IMG/VR virus record: IMGVR_UViG_3300044638_004942 | Coordinates: 1 to 50,788 of that record | DNA from: a virus | DNA: 50,788 nucleotides | Direction: 5' to 3' (one strand) | Shown: in pieces, positions 43,548 to 50,788 of the stretch | Layout: every line of letters begins with the position of its first letter | Position numbering within the stretch: the stretch's first letter is position 1 | The notes under the pieces: generated by a model | What the model was told of the DNA's origin: nothing | The model's input: only the letters and a program-made list of their open reading frames with translations | Databases searched by the model: none | Made by a program: the position numbers and the translations under genes

Positions 43548-46333
43548 ACAAACTCTTCCCATCCTTCAGACGCTAATTCATAAATATAGTCAGGGTCAAG
43601 ACCTCTCTTATCCCAATACTTAACTTCCCCTTCAGATAAAGTTAAGACTTCTTCTAACGTGTCTTGGTCACCCTGTTTAAAAGGTATACCATTAATTAGT
43701 GAACATTGGTCTTTAGTAAAGAATCCTCTATCGTCAGGTACGTTCACTAATAACCCATCACGAACCTCATTTTTAAATACAACTAATAACGGACCAATTC
43801 TTTTATTAAATGTTGCTATGGCTCTTGGAATATTATAATCACCAGTCATTTCAGGATTTTCCTCAATAACTTTTGGGTCTAACTTATAACAATTAATTTG
43901 AATCATTGAACTGTCAGATTCCTTAGGATAAACTCCATACATATCAAAATGATATTGAAGTTGTTCTGTTGTCCACCCCTTTTTAAGTTTATTTACTTTC
44001 TGAACATCTCCTTGTGAGGCTTTAGTACCATTATTAACATAATAGATAACATCACCTAATTTAACATTTAATTTATGTATGATGGATAATTCCATGTGAG
44101 CCATTCGACTCATTAATGAACCTGCTTTAGTTGTTTGAGAACAACGTTTTTTATAATCATCAATTGATAATTTAACTTTCGCTCTTTGAGCAATCTGCAT
44201 TAACGGAATTTGTTTATCGTAAATTTTTTGTAAGTATTCATAATACCATTCTACAAACTCTTGACCCTTACCTTCTAATAACATCTTAACTCCTTTATCT
44301 AAAAATACCTCAATATATAACGGTAATTTTTTAGATTTAATTGTGTTACCAGTAAGTTTAACTTTACCACTTGATTCCATTACCGCATAATTCTTACGAG
44401 CCAAGTTAATACATGAAGGCCAGGTCCCATCTGTGTCTAAGGCCATCTCCCCACGCATAAAAATATCATTAAATTCCGCAACATCGGCATCATCTCCCGT
44501 ATATTCTTTACCAACCTTAACTTTCCAATTTAAACCTTTACCAACATATCGTCTATCTTCCCAACCTTCAGGTTTTGAAAAGTTAACACCATCGGTATCC
44601 ATAACCAAAGGAGTGTAACCTTTCTTCATAAAGAATTTAATCATTTGACGAAGATACTGTCGACCAGTACATGTTATCTGTTCACCCATAAACATATCTC
44701 CCCAAGCAAATACTTGTGGTGCGGATAATGCTCCAAATAAAGAGTTAATGAAGATTTTAATTGGGAGTTGTTTACGGTCATATTTTAAAGATACCTTATT
44801 ATCTTTCTCATACCATTCCGCTGCCAAGTTTTTATACATAATACGACTATTTCTAAAATAAGCTAACAGACCTTTCATTGCCCCCGTAACATCACATTCA
44901 GGAAATACGTCATGTACTAATTGAATTGATGGGTATAGAGAAGAATAATCGAGTTTTAATACGTTTGTTGAGTAACCAACTTTAAGTAATCTTGATAACC
45001 CACCTACGAAATCAGTTTTTTCTTGTTTCTTTGGGATGGCCAGTTTATGTTTATATGACCATGCTAACATAATCATCTTCCATAATGTGGCAGTTCCCAT
45101 GGTTGAAATTCTTTCATAAGTTGTTGGAACTAATGAAGCTAATAAAAATGTTCCTTGATTAAATTCATCATCGACCAATAATGTTTCTTCTAAGTCATCA
45201 TCAAGATATCTTTCTACAATATTATCACCTGTCACTTTAATGTATGTTCCGGGAAATCTAGTGTCTAAGTCATTAAATTCAGGTTTATCTGCTCTTTTGT
45301 ATTTACCGTTTTTAACATTTAACCAATATTCATTTTTATCCTTATACATTGACCCAATCTCTTCATGGGATATGTATACACGGTCAGGAGCCTCAGCTTT
45401 AATGTACTGAGTAATATACTTCAAACCTGCGGACTTAATACCCGAATTAATCGCTTGTGCTCGTCTTACAGAGTGGATAATATCAATTACATTATAACCC
45501 CACATACCAATTTGATTATATTTCTCAACCTCATTGGCAAGTTTTAACATATTCTCACTTTGTTTGATATTATGTTTTGGATTTAAAGTGTGACAGATTT
45601 TTTTAATATCTAAGTGGAGAGCCTTACATCTTTCTAATATCCAATACCAGTCGAAGTTCGCTGAATTATATCCACCAATAATACTTGGCTTTATTTCATC
45701 GATTATTTTAAAAAATTCTACTAAACCTCTACGTTCTTCATCTTCATCTGAACATTCAATTACTTTTTGATATCCTTTATTGGTTTTGATTCCAATCATG
45801 AATATGCGACCGTCTTTTGGCTCTAATGCGGTCGTCTCTAAGTCAAATACAAATCGGGTGATGTCATTGTATTCTTCATATCCTTTAAATAAACGTTTCT
45901 CTCTTGAAATTAGATATTGTTCTACAGGAGGTAGAATCATAATCTTGTCTTTGGTATTTTCTCCCCAAGGGTCTACTCCACCCTCTCTAAAAAATTGGAT
46001 TAATTGTCGGTAACCTTTTAGACACTTAACCATATATTTTAGTCCTTGTTCTAATCGGTCATTATCTTTGGTCTCTAACTTCTCAATCATAATTCCATGT
46101 TTGGACATGGCTTCTTTCTGAAGACCTTTTGATGATTGGTAAAAATTTAAACCACGTAAATCACCGACCCAAGCAAATGGGGTAAAAGTGTCTTTACGTA
46201 TTTCTTTTCCTTTTCCAGGAATTTCTTTGATTTTATAAATTGAATCCGTTAGGTAATCAAACTCAATGGCAACGATGTGCTCTTCAGGGTCGTTCCCTTC
46301 TAGGAACGATTTAATTTCTTCTTGACTTATCAC
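43544..46333 (-). CDS. 43: DNA polymerase, family B (gp43-like) with proofreading exonuclease
   Basis: 929 residues (T4 gp43 has 898). Exonuclease: Exo I 'FDLETT' (D164, E166), Exo II 'GYNSANFDWYW' (N223, D228). Polymerase: motif A 'LDYSSLYPS' (D462), motif B 'KIFINSLFGALSA' (527-538), motif C 'MDTDG' (D579, D581). The usual Tyr of the NSLYG motif B is Phe here. It replicates the phage genome with the helicase and SSB of this window. The only usable start is GTG 46333, because an in-frame TAA lies three codons upstream. A 145-base leader with a three-codon mini-ORF and a small palindrome precedes it; T4 gp43 is known to repress its own translation through a leader hairpin. Confidence 0.93.
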   Translation of the reverse strand: MISQEEIKSFLEGNDPEEHIVAIEFDYLTDSIYKIKEIPGKGKEIRKDTFTPFAWVGDLRGLNFYQSSKGLQKEAMSKHGIMIEKLETKDNDRLEQGLKYMVKCLKGYRQLIQFFREGGVDPWGENTKDKIMILPPVEQYLISREKRLFKGYEEYNDITRFVFDLETTALEPKDGRIFMIGIKTNKGYQKVIECSDEDEERRGLVEFFKIIDEIKPSIIGGYNSANFDWYWILERCKALHLDIKKICHTLNPKHNIKQSENMLKLANEVEKYNQIGMWGYNVIDIIHSVRRAQAINSGIKSAGLKYITQYIKAEAPDRVYISHEEIGSMYKDKNEYWLNVKNGKYKRADKPEFNDLDTRFPGTYIKVTGDNIVERYLDDDLEETLLVDDEFNQGTFLLASLVPTTYERISTMGTATLWKMIMLAWSYKHKLAIPKKQEKTDFVGGLSRLLKVGYSTNVLKLDYSSLYPSIQLVHDVFPECDVTGAMKGLLAYFRNSRIMYKNLAAEWYEKDNKVSLKYDRKQLPIKIFINSLFGALSAPQVFAWGDMFMGEQITCTGRQYLRQMIKFFMKKGYTPLVMDTDGVNFSKPEGWEDRRYVGKGLNWKVKVGKEYTGDDADVAEFNDIFMRGEMALDTDGTWPSCINLARKNYAVMESSGKVKLTGNTIKSKKLPLYIEVFLDKGVKMLLEGKGQEFVEWYYEYLQKIYDKQIPLMQIAQRAKVKLSIDDYKKRCSQTTKAGSLMSRMAHMELSIIHKLNVKLGDVIYYVNNGTKASQGDVQKVNKLKKGWTTEQLQYHFDMYGVYPKESDSSMIQINCYKLDPKVIEENPEMTGDYNIPRAIATFNKRIGPLLVVFKNEVRDGLLVNVPDDRGFFTKDQCSLINGIPFKQGDQDTLEEVLTLSEGEVKYWDKRGLDPDYIYELASEGWEEFV

Positions 46334-46478
46334 TATAAATTATTTTAGTTGGTTTATTAGCTACCGAATTAGGTCGGCATTTACCTTTGTAAATAAATAT
46401 AGTTTTTGTTTTGGTTTATATCAACTAAGTTTTTGTGAAACTTTAGATTCTTCACATAATACACAAATTCTAATAGGG
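46334..46478 (-). other. Leader region of the polymerase gene
   Basis: The longest gene-free stretch in the window. On the minus strand it holds a TATTTAT motif (46393-46399), AAAGG followed by a mini-ORF ATG CCG ACC TAA (46380-46369), and an imperfect palindrome at 46363-46374. No gene of useful length is seen. Confidence 0.5.
46393..46399 (-). promoter_or_regulatory. Candidate promoter motif for the polymerase
   Basis: CTATATTTATTTAC on the sense strand, 59 bases before the GTG start, farther than for most genes with this motif. Confidence 0.3.
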
Positions 46479-46718
46479 TTATTTTTTTAATAAATTAAGT
46501 AGTTCTTTTTTTTCTTCTCTTGAAATTGGTTTACTCTTAAACATATTAACAACTTCGGTAATTTCTTCAGAAGTATATGTGTTAAGTAATGTGGTTTTTG
46601 TATTCTCACATTCTCTATATGTCATTTCATAAGCATCCTTTGAGTTATCAACCCAAACATCATTTTCTAAAGATTGTAGAAACTTATTATCACTTTTTCT
46701 TTTAATATATTTTATCAT
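46479..46718 (-). CDS. Small hypothetical protein
   Basis: 79 residues from ATG 46718. The N-terminus 'MIKYIKRKSDNKFLQSLEND' followed by 'VWVDNSKDAYEMTYRECENT' looks like a recurrent small-protein type of phages related to this one, ending with a helical 'SREEKKELLNLLKK'. No function is known. A TTG at 46757 would lengthen it by 13 residues into the preceding fibre gene, so it was not chosen. It lies between the fibre cluster and the polymerase leader. Confidence 0.65.
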   Translation of the reverse strand: MIKYIKRKSDNKFLQSLENDVWVDNSKDAYEMTYRECENTKTTLLNTYTSEEITEVVNMFKSKPISREEKKELLNLLKK

Positions 46719-46737
46719 TTTTTTAAATTTTATAAAT

Positions 46738-47952
46738 TTAATCGTTGAATACCTCAAACGTTAATGTTCCACTAGAACAGAATTGATTTACTAAATTGGT
46801 TGACATTTCTAAAAGAACTCCTCCATCTCCGGCGTCAGAGTATGTCCCTAAATAACTTGTATTTGTTTCAGAGTTTAAGTAAGTTATAAGTTCTGACATA
46901 TCATTTACTGTACCATCCCCGTAAAGTGATTGAATGTAATTTCCATTACAAAACAAAGCAATACTAGTATAATTAATAGGAAACGATGATTCCACAGTCC
47001 CACTTATTACAATTGGTGTTGTGTCTTGTTTGATTTGAATATCAATAGGAAAATAATACAAACTATCAGGAACCGCTTCAAGTATGACTGTATCAAAAAC
47101 CGCAACAATAATCGCGTCATCTTTCTCGGATAAACTTATAGGACCTATAAAAGTTTCTAATAGGTTAGGACCATAATACGGATTTGGATTTCCACCACCT
47201 AAAACAAATGTTGTGTTTCTATTAAAAGTATTATACAATGGTCCTGTGGTTGTATTAAATCCAAAATAAAGTCCTGGGTCAAAACCTTCTCCATCAACCC
47301 ACTCAATGTCAAATCCCAAATTGTTTTCTAATACTGTCACCACTAAATTACCGCTAGATACTAAAGTAGAACCGTTACTCCAATTTGTTGGTATTTCTCC
47401 TGTTGCAATGAATGCACAACCTGTTACGTTAGGATTAAAACCAGTAACTGTAATTGTTATATCATTTGTAGGCGTACTACCACTAAGTTCAGTTCCTAAT
47501 ATTGTTATTGTGTCTCCCACAACATAATCAACTCCACTTGTTACAACGGTAATTGAATTATATGTCGTTCCACATATATAAACATCAAAAGATGCCCCAC
47601 TACCCAAACCACTTGTTGTTCCTGTAAGACCGTTAAAGACTCCAGAACCATTTGTTGCGGTACCAACATAATCAATATTAAGAATTCCTCCACTTGTTAC
47701 ATCGGCAATATTACTAAAATCATCATCACTAATATAATTAGTTATTGTATAGGTTTCACCTATAATTAAACCATCATTAAAACCACCAAAACCACTTAAG
47801 GTTGTGCCAGTCTGAGAACCTAACTGAGTTAATAGTGCTTTGTAAGTTGCTAAACCACTTGTTGTTCCTGTAACATTTAAATTCCCATTAATTGTTATAT
47901 CACCATTTATGGTTTGCCCTGTTAAATTATTTACAATATATTTTGTTGCCAT
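46738..47952 (-). CDS. Tail fibre / appendage protein
   Basis: 404 residues, Gly/Thr/Asn-rich and beta-dominated. The N-terminus 'NNLTGQTINGDITINGNLNV' is a repeated-strand motif common in fibre and head-decoration proteins, followed by 'TGTTSG' linkers and several globular beta parts ('ITVVTSGVDYVVGDTITILG'). There is no enzyme motif. With its two upstream neighbours it forms an appendage cluster, so receptor binding or attachment is likely. The start is ATG 47952 after an A-rich leader without a Shine-Dalgarno sequence or TATTTAT motif. Confidence 0.7.
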   Translation of the reverse strand: MATKYIVNNLTGQTINGDITINGNLNVTGTTSGLATYKALLTQLGSQTGTTLSGFGGFNDGLIIGETYTITNYISDDDFSNIADVTSGGILNIDYVGTATNGSGVFNGLTGTTSGLGSGASFDVYICGTTYNSITVVTSGVDYVVGDTITILGTELSGSTPTNDITITVTGFNPNVTGCAFIATGEIPTNWSNGSTLVSSGNLVVTVLENNLGFDIEWVDGEGFDPGLYFGFNTTTGPLYNTFNRNTTFVLGGGNPNPYYGPNLLETFIGPISLSEKDDAIIVAVFDTVILEAVPDSLYYFPIDIQIKQDTTPIVISGTVESSFPINYTSIALFCNGNYIQSLYGDGTVNDMSELITYLNSETNTSYLGTYSDAGDGGVLLEMSTNLVNQFCSSGTLTFEVFND

Positions 47953-47972
47953 TTTTTTATTTTTTAATTTAT

Positions 47973-49049
47973 TTAGTCAATAGGTAATCCCGACTTATAA
48001 TCAACAGTTATATTACTCCACCCAATACCAAATTCATATTTCATAACTTTATCAACAACAACATATGATTCAAATTGTGTTGTACCCGAACTAACATCAC
48101 TATTAATGAAAATACCACTTAAAAAATATACATCATTTGTGGTGTTTCCTGTTGTTGCTAACGGTAAATTTGCAATAATATAATCATAAGCGTCATCTCT
48201 AATTATTTGTGTTGCCAATATCATTTGTTTATTATAGACTTCTTCAGTAGTGCCTGTAAAATTTGATAATGAATATTTGTGTGGCCATAAAATATCAGTT
48301 AATTTCCAAAAAGAATAATTACCATTGTCAAATGGTGGATTTTCTATATTTGGAGCATTAGTTAATACATTTACAACTTGGTCAATTGCTCCCGCAACTG
48401 CACCACAGGTATTATCAGTTAAACTATTTGCTTTACCTCTTCTTAACATTCTACCTGAACGTCCATCTTCAGTAACACCAATGTGTGGAGTACTTGTTAC
48501 AAACAAAGTTCCACCAAGAGTTGTTGCTACGTGACTTGCAAATGCTCCAAATCCGACACTACCAACAAACGGATAACCTGCCAATCCACCTGACATAAAT
48601 GGTCCTAAGAAAGAATTAATACTTGTTGGCCATCCACCGATATTTCCAGGTAAATATGCAGCATCCACATCATCAGAACAAATACCTTCAGCTAAAACAA
48701 TATCAGTTGATGGTATTCCTTCATTTGTGATATACTCTGTTGTATATGTTCCCCATACTTCAGATAATACCGCTCCTGAGAATGGTTGTACTCCTCCGTC
48801 AACGGTAACAGTTCTTACTGTTTGAGTATATGCACTCTGACCTGTTAATGGTGCTGGTACAATTATTTCATATGTTCTATCATATAATGGAACGTCTAAT
48901 TCGTATGTTCCATAAGGATAATCCGAAATATTATCAAATGGTATTACTTCAGACCCTAAATCAATGGTTCCACCCGTTGTGGGTAAAAAAGTAACATTTG
49001 CCGTAAGCCCTGATAAATTTGTGCTTGTTATTCTAATTCCTTGTATCAT
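47973..49049 (-). CDS. LCIB/C-type beta-carbonic-anhydrase-like protein with virion-type N-terminal domain
   Basis: 358 residues. Residues about 1-95 form a beta domain like those of fibre proteins ('GTYELDVPLYDRTYEIIVPA'). Residues about 115-330 match my memory of LCIB/C proteins (limiting-CO2-inducible, related to beta-carbonic anhydrases): 'GICSDDVDAAYLPGN' (C124, D126, D127), 'GGLAGYPFVGSVGFGAFASH', 'TPHIGVTEDGRSGRMLRRGK' (H189, R200) and 'NTCGAVAGA' (C215). C124, H189 and C215 are the expected zinc ligands, with an Asp/Arg pair in the active site. The family interconverts CO2 and bicarbonate, though some members are inactive. It lies between two fibre-type genes, so it may be virion-borne. 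Activity and location are inference. Confidence 0.72.
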   Translation of the reverse strand: MIQGIRITSTNLSGLTANVTFLPTTGGTIDLGSEVIPFDNISDYPYGTYELDVPLYDRTYEIIVPAPLTGQSAYTQTVRTVTVDGGVQPFSGAVLSEVWGTYTTEYITNEGIPSTDIVLAEGICSDDVDAAYLPGNIGGWPTSINSFLGPFMSGGLAGYPFVGSVGFGAFASHVATTLGGTLFVTSTPHIGVTEDGRSGRMLRRGKANSLTDNTCGAVAGAIDQVVNVLTNAPNIENPPFDNGNYSFWKLTDILWPHKYSLSNFTGTTEEVYNKQMILATQIIRDDAYDYIIANLPLATTGNTTNDVYFLSGIFINSDVSSGTTQFESYVVVDKVMKYEFGIGWSNITVDYKSGLPID

Positions 49050-49076
49050 TTTTTTGTTTTTTGTTTTTTTATTTTA

Positions 49077-50786
49077 TTATAATATTAAACCGAAATTCAA
49101 ATCATTTTCTGGTATGTCTAATGCGTTTAACCCACCTAAACAAGGAGCTTCAGTTAATGTTTCTATTGTTAGAACATCCACTTCATCGTAATACGATAAT
49201 CTATTATCTCCATTTTTATTTTTGAATACATTAACTGTTGTGATATCATATAACATACCCGTACTTAAACAAACATTATTAACTTCGGTATTAACAATAT
49301 TCCATTGGAATGAATCACCTACTTCATTACTCTGAAAATTATCGGAAATAGTATTATTGTAAAAGTATTCACCAATAGTATTATTTTCAAAATAGTTTCC
49401 AATTCTATTTCCTTGAGAAGATGGACCACCAAAACCAAATCCATCTTGTACCTCATTATAATTGAAATTAGTTCCTATTGTGTTATATGCGAATGAACCA
49501 TAACAATTATTATTTTCAAAATAGCTTCCAATTCTATTACCCTTAAAAATATACGTTCCAATAGTTAAGTTGGGTCCAATTGTATTATTATAAAAAACGT
49601 GTTCAATATTATTTTCGTAGAAAACTGAATATACCGTATTACCATTATATCCATTCCCAATTAAATTACGATAAAATTGTGAATAACTTTCATTTTGATT
49701 ATATCCATTACCAATATCATTATTATAGAAGTCATTATAAATTTTATTATTATTAAACTGATTTCCTATTTCATTATTTTGAAAATCTGAATTAGTCCAA
49801 ACATTATCCTCAAAGTTATTCCCAATATTGTTTCTGTAAAAAGAACCACCTAGTAAAATATTATTGTTAAAATCACTACCAATTCTGTTGTTATTAAAAT
49901 TAGAGGTAATATAGTTGTTATTAAAATTTTCACCAATTATATTACCGTCAAAATCATCATTCGTTGAGTTGTTATAAAAATCACCACCTATTTGATTATT
50001 ATCACAATTATTATTAAATGTGTTATTATAAGAACCGTCACCAATGGTGTTGTTTATGTATGACCCTGAAATAAAGACATTGTTTGCCAAAATAAATGGG
50101 TTCCCAAACCACCCAAGTGATAAATTTGAGTAGTTACCAACATAGTTGTTAATTGCGTCACTAAATGTTGTGTATTCGTAAACTTGGTCTTGTCTTAGAT
50201 TAGGTTGGTAATAACTCATTACACCATCATCATTTCCAGAATAATAAGGTGAGTCGGTAGTTACACTTATTGTTACACCTGATATAATCGCCAAAGAATT
50301 GCTCACAACAGATATAACTTCAAAAAATGAAGGACTTAAATTTCGTATCGAAACAATCGACCCTGAACCAAAATTTGAGTTAAATGTTGTACCAGTATTA
50401 CCATATAATACACCAGTTGTCCCTGTTAAACCACTTATTCCAACAAGACCACCTAATGGACTATTTTCGTTATATGAATATCCACGATATCTTTTAAATA
50501 AAATACTTCTGTTATCATAATCAGTTCTATTATTAAAGTTATCAATTCTTTCAGTAATTCTACCTTTAGCGGGACTGCTGGTTACTTCAGTTGTGTTCCA
50601 AGTTATATCGTATGTTATTCTATCTTGAGGATATAGTGTTGAATAAACGGTAGGTGAAAACCCTGTTGTAGATATTGCCAATAATAAAATTGGCTCTGTT
50701 GTTCCTGTTTTATAGTTACCCGTTGTTATTGGGGTTTTAGTATTATCATAATTTGGTTGGTCGTAACACGTTTGGAAGTCAATCAT
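49077..50786 (-). CDS. Fibre/spike protein with nonapeptide beta-solenoid
   Basis: 569 residues from ATG 50786, two bases from the window edge, so the true start may lie outside. Residues 1-240 are beta-rich. Residues about 242-498 consist of roughly 28 nonapeptide units of the type 'DFYNNDIGN', with aromatic residues and an Asn pair at fixed positions, which should fold as a right-handed beta-solenoid with Asn ladders. About 70 non-repeat residues ('LSTGMLYDITTVNVFKNKNG') close the protein. Such solenoids are typical of phage spikes and receptor-binding fibres. No enzymatic motif is seen. It is the first gene of the appendage cluster in this window. Confidence 0.75.
   Translation of the reverse strand: MIDFQTCYDQPNYDNTKTPITTGNYKTGTTEPILLLAISTTGFSPTVYSTLYPQDRITYDITWNTTEVTSSPAKGRITERIDNFNNRTDYDNRSILFKRYRGYSYNENSPLGGLVGISGLTGTTGVLYGNTGTTFNSNFGSGSIVSIRNLSPSFFEVISVVSNSLAIISGVTISVTTDSPYYSGNDDGVMSYYQPNLRQDQVYEYTTFSDAINNYVGNYSNLSLGWFGNPFILANNVFISGSYINNTIGDGSYNNTFNNNCDNNQIGGDFYNNSTNDDFDGNIIGENFNNNYITSNFNNNRIGSDFNNNILLGGSFYRNNIGNNFEDNVWTNSDFQNNEIGNQFNNNKIYNDFYNNDIGNGYNQNESYSQFYRNLIGNGYNGNTVYSVFYENNIEHVFYNNTIGPNLTIGTYIFKGNRIGSYFENNNCYGSFAYNTIGTNFNYNEVQDGFGFGGPSSQGNRIGNYFENNTIGEYFYNNTISDNFQSNEVGDSFQWNIVNTEVNNVCLSTGMLYDITTVNVFKNKNGDNRLSYYDEVDVLTIETLTEAPCLGGLNALDIPENDLNFGLIL
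49287..50063 (-). repeat. Array of about 28 degenerate 27-base units (xFxNNxIGx)
   Basis: Codes for the beta-solenoid of the spike-like protein. Units diverge in sequence but keep the aromatic, Asn-Asn and Ile-Gly positions. The period is mostly nine residues, with a few ten-residue and interrupted units (for example near residues 405-415 and 450-458). Confidence 0.75.
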
Positions 50787-50788
50787 CA

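Noticed and set aside
1-50788. tRNA genes, CRISPR arrays, insertion sequences, integrase or attachment sites
   Set aside because: No cloverleaf-like sequence with a TTC-loop signature, no regular repeat-spacer array, no transposase or integrase motifs and no terminal direct repeats were recognised by eye. A tRNA scan would settle the first point.

Overview
The window looks like part of a large, AT-rich, T4-related contractile-tailed phage genome (myovirus morphology). Recognisable T4-type virion parts are baseplate wedge proteins gp6, gp25 and gp53, a gp26-like protein, tail tube gp19, tail sheath gp18 and a gp15-like tail terminator. They sit beside T4-type replication proteins: gp32-like SSB, UvsX, RNase H/flap nuclease, gp41-like helicase and gp43-like family B polymerase. 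Most genes have A-rich leaders without a Shine-Dalgarno sequence. A DUF5522-like Cys protein is present, and the one strong host-type promoter (before ssb) also fits the TTTG/TAnnTTTG layout of Bacteroidota. A Bacteroidota host is therefore my tentative inference; nothing in the window proves it.

Layout, left to right. 1-4258 (minus): a truncated membrane-segment-containing protein, gp6 and gp25. 4346-12400 (minus): DUF5522-like protein, a tiny ORF, B12-dependent ribonucleotide reductase, DnaB-type helicase, an unknown gene, RNase H, UvsX, SSB, a Pro-rich coiled-coil protein and a small unknown. ssb is insulated by terminators on both sides and has its own promoter. 12443-34405 (minus): the tail module, with a 2406-aa hub-like protein, gp53-like protein, a 1672-aa tail protein with an OmpA-like domain, tape measure, a probable frameshifted chaperone pair, a Vsr-like homing endonuclease, tail tube, a HAD phosphatase and an oversized sheath. 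34529-34693 (plus): a small ribbon-helix-helix protein. 34690-38650 (minus): gp15-like terminator, a nuclease-like protein, a small unknown, an HNH endonuclease and a neck protein. 38713-43547 (plus): SNF2 helicase, a manganese superoxide dismutase fused to a nuclease-like domain, and neck proteins. 43544-50786 (minus): DNA polymerase, a small protein and three fibre/appendage proteins, one carrying an LCIB/C-type carbonic-anhydrase-like domain and one a nonapeptide beta-solenoid.

The most unusual content is: (i) the LCIB/C-type carbonic-anhydrase-like protein inside the fibre cluster; (ii) the superoxide dismutase fused to a restriction-endonuclease-like domain that recurs in a second phage protein; (iii) a set of non-structural-looking proteins (superoxide dismutase, HAD phosphatase, nuclease-like protein and others) sharing an N-terminal '(I/L)TE' leader that resembles T4 prohead-protease/capsid-targeting leaders, suggesting packaged cargo; (iv) a candidate +1 frameshift in the tail chaperone; and (v) a sense-oriented TATTTAT motif before at least 15 genes, a candidate late promoter. 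No tRNA, CRISPR array, rRNA or insertion sequence was seen. The longest gene-free stretch is about 145 bases (46334-46478).
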